Assembly (NCBI RefSeq): GCF_018326425.1
Contig: NZ_AP024601.1
Span: forward strand, 1,104,001 to 1,168,000
Origin: Polycladomyces abyssicola
GTDB lineage: Bacteria > Bacillota > Bacilli > Thermoactinomycetales > JIR-001
DNA: 64,000 nucleotides
Direction of reading: 5' to 3'
Made by a program: the position numbers and the translations under genes. The notes below the pieces were generated by a model. The model worked only from the letters and a program-made list of their open reading frames with translations, ran no database searches and had not been told where the DNA came from. This document shows positions 1-11,502 of the stretch, one piece after another (within the stretch, counting starts at the first letter, position 1; every line of letters begins with the position of its first letter).

Positions 1-85
1 CATGATAAATGGAAGATCAGCGCTGTTTATTGAAGTGTGTGATCGACCGGTTCATCCTTCACTTACGTATGGGTTTGGATCACTG

Positions 86-1711
86 TCACGTTCCCCCCGC
101 CGGTTCCGGCCCGTCAAAAAAGCGCTGATGTTGGCGGTTGATCCAGAACAGGCGGTAGTAGGTATATTGGGCTGCCAATCCAAACGCGAACGCAATGGGG
201 TACGCCATCCAGATCCCACGCAGACCGATAGTGTGAGACAACAGAAAAGCAACCGGCACCTCGACTCCCCAGATGGTGATAATGCCGATCAGTGTCGGCC
301 AGAAAACGGTGCCGCTCGAGCGCATCACACCCGAGAGGATCATCATGTTGCCGAAGATCATGAACGACCACAGTGTGATATACAGCAGTTCTTCCGCGAC
401 CGACAGCGTTGCGGGATCGGTCAAAAACCAGGACAAAATGCTGCGGCTGAACATATAGACGATCCCGGTCAGCAGAATGCCAATCACGTAATTCAACATG
501 ACGGCGCTTTTCACCAGGAGCCGCAGTCGGGCCTGTTTTCCAGCACCGATCAGTTGTGCGCCGAAGATCCCGGAGGCGATCCCCAAGCTCAGCGCGGGCA
601 TTTGCACGTAATTGATCACTTGGATGACTGCGCCATAAGCGGCGGTGGCATGGGCGCCGAACCGGTTGACAAATGTAACGACGGCCACTTCGGACAACGA
701 GACGAAAATCATCTGGATTCCGGTTGGCAAGCCGATTTTGATCAGCAGTTTGACGATTTGCGGATCCAGTCGCAGTTTTTTAATCGTCTCCCGATCCAGC
801 GCCAGCGGGTGACGTTTCCATCCCAGATAGGCGATGGTGACGATCAGTGTAATAATGGATGATACCACCATGGCCAGTGCGGGACCTTTCACACCCAACC
901 GGGGCAGGCCACCCCATCCGAAAAGGAAAACGGGGGTTAAACCGACGGTCAGTATGGTGCTGAAAAGCAGTAAATAAAACGGGGTTTTGGCGTCTCCTGT
1001 CCCGCGCAAAAAAGTGGTGTAGTTGATATACAGGAAGAAAAACGGGAGTCCCGTAAACAACACATGGGCGTAGCCGATCGAATACGGGATGATGGATGCC
1101 GGTGTTCCGATCAGCTCCAGCAATTCGCGGGCGAACAGGTTGCCGACTACGGCCGTGAACAGTCCCAGGATAAAGGCAAAGGTCAAGGAGGTCCCGACTG
1201 TCGCTTTCATCCGCTCCGTATTGCCGCTCCCGTAGGCTTGACCGATCAAAACAGAACTGGCGCTTCCCAGTCCGATGATAAACGAGATCAGGAAAAACGT
1301 CACCGGAAAGACGGCACTGGCTGCTGCAAGTGCATATTCTCCGAGACCTCGTCCCAACAGGATGGAGCTGACCGTTCCGCCGATGGATTGCAGGATGTTG
1401 CTCAACATGAGCGGGATGAGGAAGAACAGCAGGGACAGCCACATCGGGCCTGAGTCCATCGCCCCCCGACCCCACCCGCGGTTGCCTGATGGCACGCCCT
1501 GAGCAGGTCCGGTTGGTTGACCGGTCGCCTCATCAGTTGGGGACGGGTGGAGTTTGTTGGGAGCGTAGACCGCGGTTTCACCGGAAGTACGGAGATCGGA
1601 GGTTGAATCGGTTGCGGAAGATGCCGGATCACGTGCCGTTGTGGAGTCAGCTTTGTCGGATTCTTTTTGATCCCCTGTGTTGGTGTGGTTCTGATCGTCG
1701 ATCGGTTTCAA
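86..1711 (-). CDS. MATE-family multidrug/cation antiporter
   Basis: This is a polytopic inner-membrane exporter of the MATE family, which expels drugs or metabolites in exchange for cations. The 541-residue product has a hydrophilic N-terminal extension of about 85 residues, rich in Asp, Thr and Ser, before the first membrane helix (FFLIPLMLSNI). About twelve hydrophobic segments follow, with family-like stretches such as GLPTGIQMIFVSLSEVA. The TTG start at 1711 has an upstream GAGGTG ribosome site. The extension is longer than in typical family members, so initiation at an internal Met near residue 86 is also possible. It is divergent from ruvC, and substrate is unknown. Confidence 0.85.
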   Translation of the reverse strand: MKPIDDQNHTNTGDQKESDKADSTTARDPASSATDSTSDLRTSGETAVYAPNKLHPSPTDEATGQPTGPAQGVPSGNRGWGRGAMDSGPMWLSLLFFLIPLMLSNILQSIGGTVSSILLGRGLGEYALAAASAVFPVTFFLISFIIGLGSASSVLIGQAYGSGNTERMKATVGTSLTFAFILGLFTAVVGNLFARELLELIGTPASIIPYSIGYAHVLFTGLPFFFLYINYTTFLRGTGDAKTPFYLLLFSTILTVGLTPVFLFGWGGLPRLGVKGPALAMVVSSIITLIVTIAYLGWKRHPLALDRETIKKLRLDPQIVKLLIKIGLPTGIQMIFVSLSEVAVVTFVNRFGAHATAAYGAVIQVINYVQMPALSLGIASGIFGAQLIGAGKQARLRLLVKSAVMLNYVIGILLTGIVYMFSRSILSWFLTDPATLSVAEELLYITLWSFMIFGNMMILSGVMRSSGTVFWPTLIGIITIWGVEVPVAFLLSHTIGLRGIWMAYPIAFAFGLAAQYTYYRLFWINRQHQRFFDGPEPAGGT

Positions 1712-1878
1712 ACGGATACACCTCTTTTATTAATGGACTGAAATTCCTCGTCTTTGTCAGGATATGACAAATCAATATCTCCATTATAAACTTTGTTGGG
1801 GGGAAATAGGGAGGGGGATGTTGTGATATAATCGACACACGGCAAACGAAAACATGTTCGCAACAGAGGGGGAACGTT

Positions 1879-2385
1879 GTGAAGATCATGGGTATCGACC
1901 CGGGCATCGCCATCGTCGGTTACGGCGTATTGCACCGTCAGGGAAATCGCCTCAGGGCTGTCGAATACGGCAGTATCCAGACAGAGGCGGGTCTGGCGAC
2001 GGCGACCCGGTTGAAGCAGATTTACGACGCATGTGGAGAGTTGTTTCAAAAGTATCGTCCGGATGTGGTGGCGATCGAAAAGCTCTTTTTCAATCGCAAC
2101 GTGACCACCGCCTTCACTGTCGGTCAAGCACGCGGCGTGATTATGCTGGCCGCAGAAGAGGCAGGGGTGCCGATTACGGAGTATACGCCGTTGCAGGTAA
2201 AAATGGCAGTGGTGGGTTACGGACAAGCAGAGAAGCGGCAGGTGCAGGAAATGGTACGCATGTTATTGTCCCTGCCCGAAACGCCCAAGCCGGATGATGT
2301 GGCCGATGCGCTGGCCATCGCCATCTGTGAGGGACATTCGTCCACATGGGTGAACCGGTTGAAACAGGGGGGCTGGAAACGTTGA
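1879..2385 (+). CDS. ruvC: Holliday junction endonuclease RuvC
   Basis: RuvC is the resolvase that cuts Holliday junctions within the RuvABC complex. The 168-residue protein carries the four acidic catalytic residues in the expected places: D7 in GIDPG, E67 in AIEKLFF, and D140 and D143 in PDDVADALA. The GTG start at 1879 follows a GAGGGGGA ribosome site. The gene opens the conserved ruvC-ruvA-ruvB-queA-tgt series and its stop overlaps the ruvA start, so the three ruv genes are probably co-transcribed. Confidence 0.97.
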   Translation: MKIMGIDPGIAIVGYGVLHRQGNRLRAVEYGSIQTEAGLATATRLKQIYDACGELFQKYRPDVVAIEKLFFNRNVTTAFTVGQARGVIMLAAEEAGVPITEYTPLQVKMAVVGYGQAEKRQVQEMVRMLLSLPETPKPDDVADALAIAICEGHSSTWVNRLKQGGWKR

Positions 2386-3008
2386 TCGAGTTTTTGGAAG
2401 GAACCGTCGCCTACGCCGGAGCGGATTACATCGCCATCAACGTGTCGGGTGTGGGCTACCGCGTGTTTTGCGGTAATCCCTATCGCTGGGAACCCAATGT
2501 GCAGACACGGGTCTACACGCATCAGGTGGTGCGGGAGGATGCCGTTACTCTCTACGGGTTCCCGACCCGGGAGGAGCGGGATTTGTTTCGAATGTTGCTC
2601 GATGTGTCCGGGATCGGTCCCAAAGCGGGACTTTCCATATTGGCTGCAGGAACGCCGCGTCAGGTCGTGCAGGCGATCCAGCAGGAAAACGTCGTTTTTT
2701 TGACCAAACTGCCGGGGATTGGAAAAAAGACGGCGCAACGATTGATACTGGATCTGAAGGACAAATTGAAAAAAGCGGGCTGGGTCCATGCGTTGATGCA
2801 ACAGCCAGACGATTCGGCAGAAGGACCGGTCGAAACGCCCGTTTCCTCCGGAGGGCGTGTGGGTGAGGCGATTGAAGCCCTGATGGCCCTCGGATATAAT
2901 GAGGAAGAAGCGGCTTGGGCCGTCGAAGAAGCGCGTAAACAGTGGGAGGACGAGCCGGAGCTGGACGAGTGGATCCGGCGGGCGTTGCAACTGTCGATGA
3001 AACGATAG
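2382..3008 (+). CDS. ruvA: Holliday junction DNA helicase subunit RuvA
   Basis: RuvA binds the four-way junction and loads the RuvB motor. The product is 208 residues from a TTG start at 2382 that overlaps the ruvC stop; the resulting N-terminus (MIEFLEGTVAY) fits the family, while reading further upstream would add a non-conserved extension. Visible features are the N-terminal OB-fold, tandem helix-hairpin-helix motifs (DVSGIGPKAGLSIL and KLPGIGKKTAQRL) and a C-terminal UBA-like domain ending in a three-helix bundle that contacts RuvB. A run of G residues just before the TTG supplies the ribosome site. Confidence 0.96.
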   Translation: MIEFLEGTVAYAGADYIAINVSGVGYRVFCGNPYRWEPNVQTRVYTHQVVREDAVTLYGFPTREERDLFRMLLDVSGIGPKAGLSILAAGTPRQVVQAIQQENVVFLTKLPGIGKKTAQRLILDLKDKLKKAGWVHALMQQPDDSAEGPVETPVSSGGRVGEAIEALMALGYNEEEAAWAVEEARKQWEDEPELDEWIRRALQLSMKR

Positions 3009-3014
3009 GGGGAT

Positions 3015-4019
3015 GTGAGCGTGGAGGAACGGATCATTTCCGCTCATATGGCGGAAGAGGATGCGACGGTGGAGTTCAGCCTGCGCCCCCGTTACCTGAG
3101 CGAATATATCGGTCAAACGCGCGTGAAGGAAAATTTGAAAGTATACATAGAAGCGGCCAAAATGCGGGGCGAAGCTCTGGATCACGTGTTATTGTACGGC
3201 CCGCCCGGATTGGGGAAAACGACACTGTCTCACATCATCGCCAACGAGTTGGGGGTGCATATCCGGGCCACGTCCGGTCCGGCAATCGAGCGGCCCGGGG
3301 ACTTGGCGGCCATCTTGACCAACCTTCAACCGGGCGATTTGTTGTTTATAGATGAGATTCACCGTTTGAACCGATCCGTGGAGGAAGTCTTGTATCCCGC
3401 GATGGAGGACTTCGCACTCGATATCGTGATCGGAAAAGGTCCCAGCGCCCGGTCGGTCCGGCTTGATTTGCCGCCGTTTACGCTTGTGGGTGCCACGACG
3501 CGGGCTGGTTCGCTTTCATCCCCTTTGCGGGATCGTTTCGGAGTGGTCAGTCGGTTGGAGTATTATACAGAGGACGAACTCACTCTGATCGTGCAGCGGG
3601 CGGCTGATTTGCTCGGGGTGGCCATCCGGGAGGAAGGCGCTGTGGAAATCGCCCGGCGGGCGAGAGGCACACCTCGTGTGGCCAACCGCCTGCTGAAACG
3701 GGTACGGGACTTCGTCCAAGTGCAGGGTGACGGTGTGATCACGGGAGAAGCAGCCCGGGATGCATTGGACCGGATTCAGGTGGACAAAATGGGATTGGAC
3801 CAGATAGACCACAAATTGTTGTTGTCTATCATCGAAAATTTCCGTGGGGGACCTGTTGGTCTGGAGACGATCGCGGCCACGATCGGTGAGGAGGCGCACA
3901 CGGTGGAAGACGTCTACGAGCCGTATCTGATGCAGATCGGTTTTCTCCAGCGTACCCCCCGCGGCCGTGTGGTCACCCCCAAATGTTACGAGCACTTCGG
4001 ATTGGAGATGCCGACATGA
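3015..4019 (+). CDS. ruvB: Holliday junction branch migration ATPase RuvB
   Basis: RuvB is the hexameric AAA+ motor that drives branch migration with RuvA. The 334-residue protein has a Walker A motif at residues 62-70 (GPPGLGKTT), a Walker B DEIH at 112-115, sensor 1 in GATTRAG, the arginine finger region LRDRFG, and the C-terminal winged helix ending in TPRGRVVTP. The GTG start lies six bases after the ruvA stop. The end overlaps the following membrane-protein gene by four bases. Confidence 0.97.
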   Translation: MSVEERIISAHMAEEDATVEFSLRPRYLSEYIGQTRVKENLKVYIEAAKMRGEALDHVLLYGPPGLGKTTLSHIIANELGVHIRATSGPAIERPGDLAAILTNLQPGDLLFIDEIHRLNRSVEEVLYPAMEDFALDIVIGKGPSARSVRLDLPPFTLVGATTRAGSLSSPLRDRFGVVSRLEYYTEDELTLIVQRAADLLGVAIREEGAVEIARRARGTPRVANRLLKRVRDFVQVQGDGVITGEAARDALDRIQVDKMGLDQIDHKLLLSIIENFRGGPVGLETIAATIGEEAHTVEDVYEPYLMQIGFLQRTPRGRVVTPKCYEHFGLEMPT

Positions 4020-4234
4020 ATCCGTTTGCCAAAACGTTGATCGTCTTGGGAATGGTACTGGTAGTGATTGGCCTTCTGTGGCAGTTCGGCGGGCGTTTTT
4101 TCCCCTTCGGTCGACTGCCCGGGGATATCGTCGTCGAGAAAGAGAATGTACGGTTCTACTTTCCGATCGTCTCCAGTATCGTACTCTCCATTTTACTGTC
4201 CCTGATTCTCTATTTGGTGCGCCTGTTCCGTTGA
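4016..4234 (+). CDS. DUF2905 small membrane protein
   Basis: This 72-residue protein has two hydrophobic segments ([15 protein letters not shown] and [18 protein letters not shown]) separated by a short loop with the family motif GRLPGDI. It matches the DUF2905 family, which commonly sits between ruvB and queA in Bacillota. The ATG overlaps the ruvB stop as ATGA, which points to translational coupling. The function is not known. A reading starting at 3983 would be longer but has no advantage over the coupled start. Confidence 0.8.
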   Translation: MNPFAKTLIVLGMVLVVIGLLWQFGGRFFPFGRLPGDIVVEKENVRFYFPIVSSIVLSILLSLILYLVRLFR

Positions 4235-4295
4235 CGGGGCGGGCGTTTTCGTTTCAGGCGAACCCAGTTTCATCAATGGAAAGGACGTCGGTGAC

Positions 4296-5327
4296 ATGGA
4301 TGTATCGATGTTTGATTTTGATTTGCCGGAAGAGCTGATCGCACAGAAGCCCAACCCGGAGCGATCCGCGTCACGGCTGATGGTGTTGCATCGGGATACG
4401 GGGGAGGTGGAACACAAACGATTTCCCGATCTGTTGGACTATTTGCAGCCCGGTGATGTGCTGGTGTTGAACGACACCCGCGTCCGCCCTTCCCGTTTGA
4501 TCGGTGTCAAGGAAGAAACGGGTGCGAAAATTGAATTGCTGTTGCTGAAACCATTGGGGAATGACCGTTGGGAAGCGCTGGTCAAACCGGCGAAGCGGGT
4601 AAAGCAGGGAACCGTGATCACCTTCGGCGACGGTCGCCTGACCGCAGTCTGCGAAGGGGAATCCGAGGTGGCCGGCGGTCGTCTTTTTCGCCTTCAATAT
4701 GATTCGGATGATGTGGAATCGCTGTTGGAAGAGCTGGGACAGATGCCGTTACCGCCCTACATTCGCGAACAATTGGACGATCCGGAGCGGTATCAGACCG
4801 TCTTTTCGCGGGTGGTGGGCTCAGCGGCCGCACCGACGGCTGGATTGCACTTCACGCCCGCGTTGTTGGAGCGTATCGAGGAGAAAGGCGTCCATATCGC
4901 ATATATCACGCTGCACGTCGGTTTGGGCACGTTTCGGCCGGTCACGGCGGAGAAGGTGGAAGACCATCAGATGCATGCCGAATATTACGAGGTGAGTGAG
5001 GAAACTGCAGAAATCATCCGTCGGGCCAGAGCTGAAGGTGGGCGCATTTTTGCCGTGGGCACCACCACCGTACGCACCCTGGAGACAGTTGCTTCCCGGT
5101 TTGGCGAAATCCGGGCGACAAGCGGCTGGACCGACATCTTTATCTACCCCGGATTTCGTTTTCGCGCAGTGGATGCAATGGTCACCAATTTTCATCTTCC
5201 AAAATCGACGCTGATTATGCTGGTCAGTGCGTTTGCGTCACGGGAGCAGGTGCTCGCGGCCTACCGTGAGGCAGTTCGGGAACGTTACCGATTTTTCAGT
5301 TTTGGTGATGCGATGTTGATCGTGTGA
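4296..5327 (+). CDS. queA: tRNA preQ1(34) S-adenosylmethionine ribosyltransferase-isomerase
   Basis: QueA transfers and rearranges the ribosyl group of S-adenosylmethionine onto preQ1 in tRNA, giving epoxyqueuosine at the wobble position of GUN anticodons. The 343-residue product shows family hallmarks: the N-terminal [21 protein letters not shown], the [10 protein letters not shown] segment, [10 protein letters not shown] and the C-terminal FGDAMLI. It lies directly upstream of tgt, the previous enzyme of the same pathway, as is usual in Bacilli. The start ATG follows a GGAAAGGA-like ribosome site. Confidence 0.97.
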   Translation: MDVSMFDFDLPEELIAQKPNPERSASRLMVLHRDTGEVEHKRFPDLLDYLQPGDVLVLNDTRVRPSRLIGVKEETGAKIELLLLKPLGNDRWEALVKPAKRVKQGTVITFGDGRLTAVCEGESEVAGGRLFRLQYDSDDVESLLEELGQMPLPPYIREQLDDPERYQTVFSRVVGSAAAPTAGLHFTPALLERIEEKGVHIAYITLHVGLGTFRPVTAEKVEDHQMHAEYYEVSEETAEIIRRARAEGGRIFAVGTTTVRTLETVASRFGEIRATSGWTDIFIYPGFRFRAVDAMVTNFHLPKSTLIMLVSAFASREQVLAAYREAVRERYRFFSFGDAMLIV

Positions 5328-5449
5328 CCATTTCCGGCTTGTGATTCCTTTCCCGGCCATCTATAATGAGAAAGGCAACGAAATTCAACAACAATTTCAC
5401 TTTCAATCGGTTGAAGGTGATTGAAACAAGGTATAATGGTAATGAGTAG

Positions 5450-6592
<1,143 letters not shown>

Positions 6593-6675
6593 CGGTGATT
6601 GCTTGATGGTGTGTTTTCTCCGCCGATGCCAAACATTGGCGGCTGGCTTTTAAAATGAATGAAGGAGGAACAACA

Positions 6676-6999
6676 GTGAACAACGCTTTTTTGGTACAAA
6701 TCGCACCGCTGATTCTGATGTTTGCCATCTTCTATTTCCTGTTGATCCGTCCCCAGCAAAAGCGGCAACGGGAACGCAACGCCATGCTGGCGGCGTTGAA
6801 ACGTGGTGACAAGGTCGTTACCATCGGCGGATTGCACGGAACGATCACCGATCTGACCGATGAACGTGTCACGCTGAAAGTGAGCGACAACACCCGGTTG
6901 GTGTTTGAACGTTCCGCGATCAACGCGGTCTTGAACAAAACGGAAGATACGAAGGACGAGAAAAAGGAAGAGAAGAAAGAAGAAGAGAAGAAGGATTGA
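6676..6999 (+). CDS. yajC: Sec translocon accessory protein YajC
   Basis: YajC is a small single-pass membrane protein that associates with SecDF and the SecYEG channel. The 107-residue product has one N-terminal membrane helix followed by the hallmark FYFLLIRPQQKRQRE, then a cytosolic domain containing KRGDKVVTIGGLHGTI. The tail is an unusually charged run of Lys, Glu and Asp. I chose GTG at 6676 because GAAGGAGG lies immediately upstream. A terminator follows at once, closing the core block. Confidence 0.95.
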   Translation: MNNAFLVQIAPLILMFAIFYFLLIRPQQKRQRERNAMLAALKRGDKVVTIGGLHGTITDLTDERVTLKVSDNTRLVFERSAINAVLNKTEDTKDEKKEEKKEEEKKD

Positions 7000-7002
7000 G
7001 GA

Positions 7003-7034
7003 AAACCCCCGGCGCATATTGCCGGGGGTTTCGA
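7003..7034 (+). terminator. Intrinsic terminator after yajC
   Basis: An 11-bp perfect stem (AAACCCCCGGC paired with GCCGGGGGTTT, 7-base loop) begins three bases after the yajC stop. The T tract is short, so termination may be incomplete. Confidence 0.75.
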
Positions 7035-7081
7035 CTTCTCGGCCGGTTTGCTATTCAATGTCTGCGATGGGTCTCATCACA

Positions 7082-7101
7082 ATCATGTATATACACATGA
7101 T
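7082..7101. promoter_or_regulatory. Palindromic candidate operator upstream of the PTS regulator
   Basis: ATCATGT and ACATGAT form a 20-bp near-perfect palindrome with one mismatch pair near the centre. It lies about 75 bases before the start of the PTS regulator gene, where a promoter is expected. No regulator can be assigned from sequence alone. Confidence 0.35.
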
Positions 7102-7175
7102 GAAAAATCGGGATGAAAACGCATACAAAAAGTCGGGCCCATCCGATAAGATAATGTTAAGGAAGGAGGGATGGG

Positions 7176-9243
7176 ATGATACTTGATGACCGCAGCATCA
7201 AGCTACTCAAAGAAATCCTGATGTCACCAGGAATCAAAATTTCTGAATTACAGGGAAAATTCGCTTTGACTCGGCAACAGGCGTATTACAGTCTCAATAA
7301 GATCAACGATTGGCTCTCGGCAAATCATCTCCCCGTGATTCAAAAAAACGGTCAGTCGGGGGTGATGGTCGATCCCATCGTCAGCCAGATGTTTCCCGGA
7401 GCTGATGGCTGCATCAAGTATGATCGATTATGTTCCCTCTGAAATGGAGCGGTGCAAACTCATCTTGTTGATGCTGCTCGGCCGGCAGAATGATATCTCC
7501 CTGTTCCACTTATCCAGCGCCCTCAAGGTGAGTCGCAATACGGTATTGCTGGATCTGAAAAATATCAAGGAAATGTTGAAGGGTGAAGATCTACATTTGG
7601 CATATACCCGGCGTGGCGGGTATGATCTTCACGGCCAAGAAATGGAGAAACGAAAATGGCTGATCAAACTGGTACGGGAAGTTTTGCAGATGCCCAATGG
7701 GAAATCGTGGCTGTTATCCGTGACAGAGCTGTCATCAGATGAGGTAACGCTCATTCAAAAAAGAATTGAACAAGCGGAAAAACGTCTGCAAGTACGGTTC
7801 ACCGATGAAATACTGGAGGAATTGCCTTATATCTTTTCCCTTCTAAACAGAAGGATCAAAAGAGGACAGATTCTTCAACATCATGAGCTCGATCATCAGG
7901 ATATTCGGAATACACGGGGATATCAGATTGCCAAAGAGCTGTTTGGTCAGGATGATTGGAGCGAACCCGAGCTCCTTTTTATCGCGTTGCAACTGTTGTC
8001 TTCCAATCTGCTGTCAGCTACTCCCGCCAAGGATGAGCAAACGGCTCGATTGACGGCAGCGATTGATCAGATGTTGCAAACGTTTGAGCAATTAGCCTGT
8101 ATTACCTTTCACGAAAAGGAACATCTGATTGAGCGGCTGTTATTTCACTCGCGGCCAGCCTATTATCGCATCAAATACGGCTTCCCCTTCGACAATCCGA
8201 TGTTGGATGTCGTTGTAAAAGAACATGGTGAATTACATCATTTGGTCAAGAAATCGATCCACTCATTCAAGGCGTTGTTAAAAAAAGACATACCAGAAAG
8301 TGAATGCGCTTACATCACCATGCTGATCGGAGGTTGGTTGCAAAAACAGGGGGATGCACTATCGGAAAGATGGAAAGCGATTGTGGTGTGTCCGAATGGG
8401 ATATCTGTTTCCAAGCTATTGTTGGAAACGTTGCGTGAACTTTTTCCCGAGTTTATATTCCTGGATGCCATTTCCGTTCGGGAATTTGCCGACTATCAAC
8501 TGCATTACGACCTGGTATTTTCCACGGTGTTTCTAAATACGGACAAGAAATGGTTTCTTGTCAAACCGCTGCTCTCGGCTGAGGAAAAACGCCGCTTGAG
8601 AATGCGTGTCTCGCAAGAGTTGTTGGGATTCAACCCGATGCAAATCGATCTGGAACAATTGATCGGGGTGATTCAACAACATGCCGCGATTGAGAACAAA
8701 ACCACATTAAAAACTTCGCTCAAGCGCTTTTTTCAGGTAAAATCATCTCCCTATATCCTTGAAGATCGAAACAGGAAAAAACCCGATTTGGCCGATCTGT
8801 TGACCAGCGAGACCATTTTGATAAACAAGGGCGTTTCTACTTGGCAAGATGCCATTCATCTGGCTTCGACACCCTTGATCGACATGGGATCGATTGATCC
8901 CGGTTACGTTGACGCCATGATTCGCATGTACGACCCATCCCAACCCTATATCGTGATTGCGCCCAGGGTTGCCCTTCCCCATGCTAGACCGGAAGACGGG
9001 GTTTCCCGATTGACGATGAGCATGCTGTGCATGGAAGAAGGGGTGGAATTTGCCAAAGGGTTGACAGTAAATGTAGTGATCGTGATTGCAGCCGTTGATC
9101 GGAAACAGCATCTCAAAGCGCTCATGCAATTGAATCAACTCGTGTCGGATCCAGTCAATGTGACTCAAATCATACAAGCCGGAAATAAAGTGAGTATCCT
9201 TCGTTTGGTTGAAAAATATTCCAAATTAAGCGAAGTCAGCTGA
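7176..9243 (+). pseudogene. PRD/EIIB/EIIA-domain transcriptional activator, frameshifted
   Basis: This is a BglG/MtlR-type PTS-controlled activator in two reading frames. The first part (from ATG 7176 after AAGGAGGG) encodes an HTH domain (KISELQGKFALTRQQAYYSL). The second, from about 7398, encodes a second HTH, PRD domains, a GatB-like EIIB domain (VVCPNGISVSKLLLETL) and a C-terminal EIIA domain with the phosphorylatable His in ALPHARPEDGV. Removing one C from the CCC at 7395-7397 joins the frames as QMFPELMAASSMIDYV, which reads naturally. It is either a recent one-base insertion or a sequencing error. It heads the PTS operon and would be its activator; the downstream frame could also start at ATG 7405. 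Confidence 0.8.
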
Positions 9244-9291
9244 TAGATAAATGACGCGAGGAATGAAGATGTCAATTTTGAGAAAAAGAGG

Positions 9292-9780
9292 GTGGGTACG
9301 ATTTTCAGTGACTTTTTTCATAGAGAATTGATTTTCACCGACGTGGTTTATGCTGACCGAGAGGATCTGCTGGAGAAGATTTCCCGTTATTTGTGGGAAA
9401 AAGGGTTTGTCAAAGAGAGTTTTCGAGAAGCCATTCTGGAAAGGGAAAGAAAATATCCCACCGGGTTGCGCATCCTTCCACACCATGTGGCGATTCCGCA
9501 TATAGATCCGGAACACATCAAAACACCCTTTATCGCGATGGTTCGTCCCAAACAATCGATTGAATTTATAGAAATGGCTACCCACGATCAAGTGATTGAT
9601 GCCCGACTCGTCTTTGTACTCGGTTTGAAACAATCTGCAGATCAAGTGGAGCTGCTACAAAGCCTGATTGAACTGTTTATGAAACAAAAGGTGATGGATC
9701 AATTACTAAAGGAACATGATGTCGAGGTCATCATGAGTTCGTTGGAAAAAAATCTCTCTGCAAAGGGGTTGAGTGTATGA
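9292..9780 (+). CDS. PTS sugar transporter subunit IIA, galactitol type
   Basis: EIIA receives a phosphoryl group from HPr and passes it to EIIB. The 162-residue protein resembles the fructose/mannitol-type EIIA fold as used in GatA. The active His is probably H70 in HHVAIPHIDPEH. The GTG start at 9292 lies next to an AGAGGG ribosome site, and the stop overlaps the EIIB start by four bases, indicating coupling. The substrate cannot be told from this subunit. Confidence 0.88.
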   Translation: MGTIFSDFFHRELIFTDVVYADREDLLEKISRYLWEKGFVKESFREAILERERKYPTGLRILPHHVAIPHIDPEHIKTPFIAMVRPKQSIEFIEMATHDQVIDARLVFVLGLKQSADQVELLQSLIELFMKQKVMDQLLKEHDVEVIMSSLEKNLSAKGLSV

Positions 9781-10052
9781 AAAGAGTGATTGTAGCGTGT
9801 GGCTCTGGCGTGGCGACGAGTCAAATGGTCGCATCCAAACTCAAAAATCTGTTACAGAAACGAGGGATACCGGCGCAGGTAGATGCCGTAGATATCAAAT
9901 CCCTGGATCGACACATCAAAAACTGTGACGTGTATGTATCGATTACGAAGCCAGACAAGGATTATCCCGTTACCGTCTGCAGCGGAATTCCTTTTCTAAC
10001 GGGTGTTGGTATGGATGCAGAGCTTGAAAAGATCATCCAGGCATTGAAATAA
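9777..10052 (+). CDS. PTS sugar transporter subunit IIB, galactitol type
   Basis: EIIB carries the phosphoryl group on a cysteine and transfers it to sugar during uptake through EIIC. The 91-residue protein has the P-loop-like active site VACGSGVATSQM with the phosphocysteine at C8, typical of the lactose/galactitol EIIB fold. It overlaps EIIA and is followed after 27 bases by EIIC, so the three subunits are separate polypeptides of one complex. Confidence 0.92.
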   Translation: MKRVIVACGSGVATSQMVASKLKNLLQKRGIPAQVDAVDIKSLDRHIKNCDVYVSITKPDKDYPVTVCSGIPFLTGVGMDAELEKIIQALK

Positions 10053-10079
10053 TTGGCCTTATTAAAAGGAGGTTCCAAT

Positions 10080-11462
10080 ATGGAAGTACTCAAAAACGCG
10101 ATTCATTTTGTATTGGACCTTGGTGCCCCTGTGTTCGTGCCGTTGATTATGATCATCGTGGGCTTGATTGTCCGCATGAAATTTAGAGATGCTTTTTCAT
10201 CTGCATTAACCCTGGGATTGGCTTTCATCGGAATGAACATGGTCGTCGGTTTCATGATGGATTCCATCAGTCCGGCAGCACAAGCGTTTGTCAAGAACAG
10301 CGGCATCAACTTAAATGCTATTGATGGGGGCTGGACCCCCATGTCCACTCTTGCATGGGCATGGCCGCTGGCTTTCCTGATGTTCCCTGTTCAGATCATA
10401 ATCAATCTCCTCATGTTGGCGTTTAAACAAACAAATACACTCAACGTGGATTTGTGGAACGTGTGGGGGAAGATTTTTACCGCGGTTCTCGTGATCGGGG
10501 TTTCCGGTAACATCCCGCTTGCCTTTTTGATCGCAGCCATTCAGGTAGTGCTTGAACTGAAAATGGGAGATGTCAACCAAAAACAAATCCAAAAATTAAC
10601 GCAAATCCCTGGCGTCACTTGTACCCATGGGATGACACTTTTCAATGTATTTTTGTATCCCATTAACCGATTGCTGGATTATATTCCGTTCTTAAATAAA
10701 CACATTGACGCCAACTGGTTGAAACAAAGGATCGGAATATTCGCAGAAAATCATGTGATGGGGTTCATCATTGGAGTCCTGATCGGAACTTTTGCCCAGT
10801 ATCCGCCGCAAAAAATTCTCATCCTGGGGGTGCAAGGGGCAGCAGCCTTGACGCTGTTTCCCATGGTGGCCCGCTTGTTCATGGAAGCACTTGCTCCACT
10901 GTCAGATTCCATCTCCGAATATATGAAACGAAAGTACTCCGATCGTCAACTATACATCGGCTTGGATTGGCCGTTTATGGCAGGTTGCAATGAATTATGG
11001 GTGGCTATGATCATTTGGGTTCCCATTACCTTGTTATGGGCAGTCATCCTTCCCGGAAACAACATTCTACCCTTCGGAGGGATCATCAATCTCTCGCTGG
11101 CTGTACCAGCCCTCATTGTAACAGGTGGAAATCTACTGCGTATGATCGTGCTCGGCGTGCTGACAACACCGGTTTTCCTGTATGTAGCGACTTACTTTGC
11201 ACCCACCATCACCAACCTGGCGAAGGACACCCATGTGATCAATATAAAAGATGGCCAGTTTTTATCGTGGAGTTCGATTGAATTACCCGATTTTCGTTAT
11301 ATATTCGCTCAAGCATCCAACATCGTTCACGGGGAGTTCCTGGGTCTGGTTTTGGCCATTGGATGGTTGGGGCTTTTCTACTGGTATTACAAGGGCATGC
11401 AAAAACGTGCGAATCAGCTTTCGACGGAACTTGACGGAACGAGTCATCACATGTCTTTGTGA
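10080..11462 (+). CDS. PTS sugar transporter subunit IIC, galactitol type
   Basis: This 460-residue polytopic membrane protein is the permease of the PTS complex and matches the GatC family, with segments such as LGAPVFVPLIMIIVGL, GMNMVVGFMMDSISPAA and LAWAWPLAFLMFPVQ. I chose ATG 10080 because AAAGGAGG sits directly upstream; a longer reading from 10053 runs through that ribosome site. GatC-family permeases transport hexitols, pentitols and some pentoses, so galactitol is only one possibility. No sugar-phosphate dehydrogenase accompanies it. Confidence 0.92.
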   Translation: MEVLKNAIHFVLDLGAPVFVPLIMIIVGLIVRMKFRDAFSSALTLGLAFIGMNMVVGFMMDSISPAAQAFVKNSGINLNAIDGGWTPMSTLAWAWPLAFLMFPVQIIINLLMLAFKQTNTLNVDLWNVWGKIFTAVLVIGVSGNIPLAFLIAAIQVVLELKMGDVNQKQIQKLTQIPGVTCTHGMTLFNVFLYPINRLLDYIPFLNKHIDANWLKQRIGIFAENHVMGFIIGVLIGTFAQYPPQKILILGVQGAAALTLFPMVARLFMEALAPLSDSISEYMKRKYSDRQLYIGLDWPFMAGCNELWVAMIIWVPITLLWAVILPGNNILPFGGIINLSLAVPALIVTGGNLLRMIVLGVLTTPVFLYVATYFAPTITNLAKDTHVINIKDGQFLSWSSIELPDFRYIFAQASNIVHGEFLGLVLAIGWLGLFYWYYKGMQKRANQLSTELDGTSHHMSL

Positions 11463-11502
11463 ATCTCCGGCTCTTTCCGACTTCAGGAAAGGTGTTAGAA
11501 AG

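Noticed and set aside
2217-3185. Long minus-strand reading frame (322 codons)
   Set aside because: It lies antisense to ruvA, which has clear motifs; no ribosome site and no recognisable domain.
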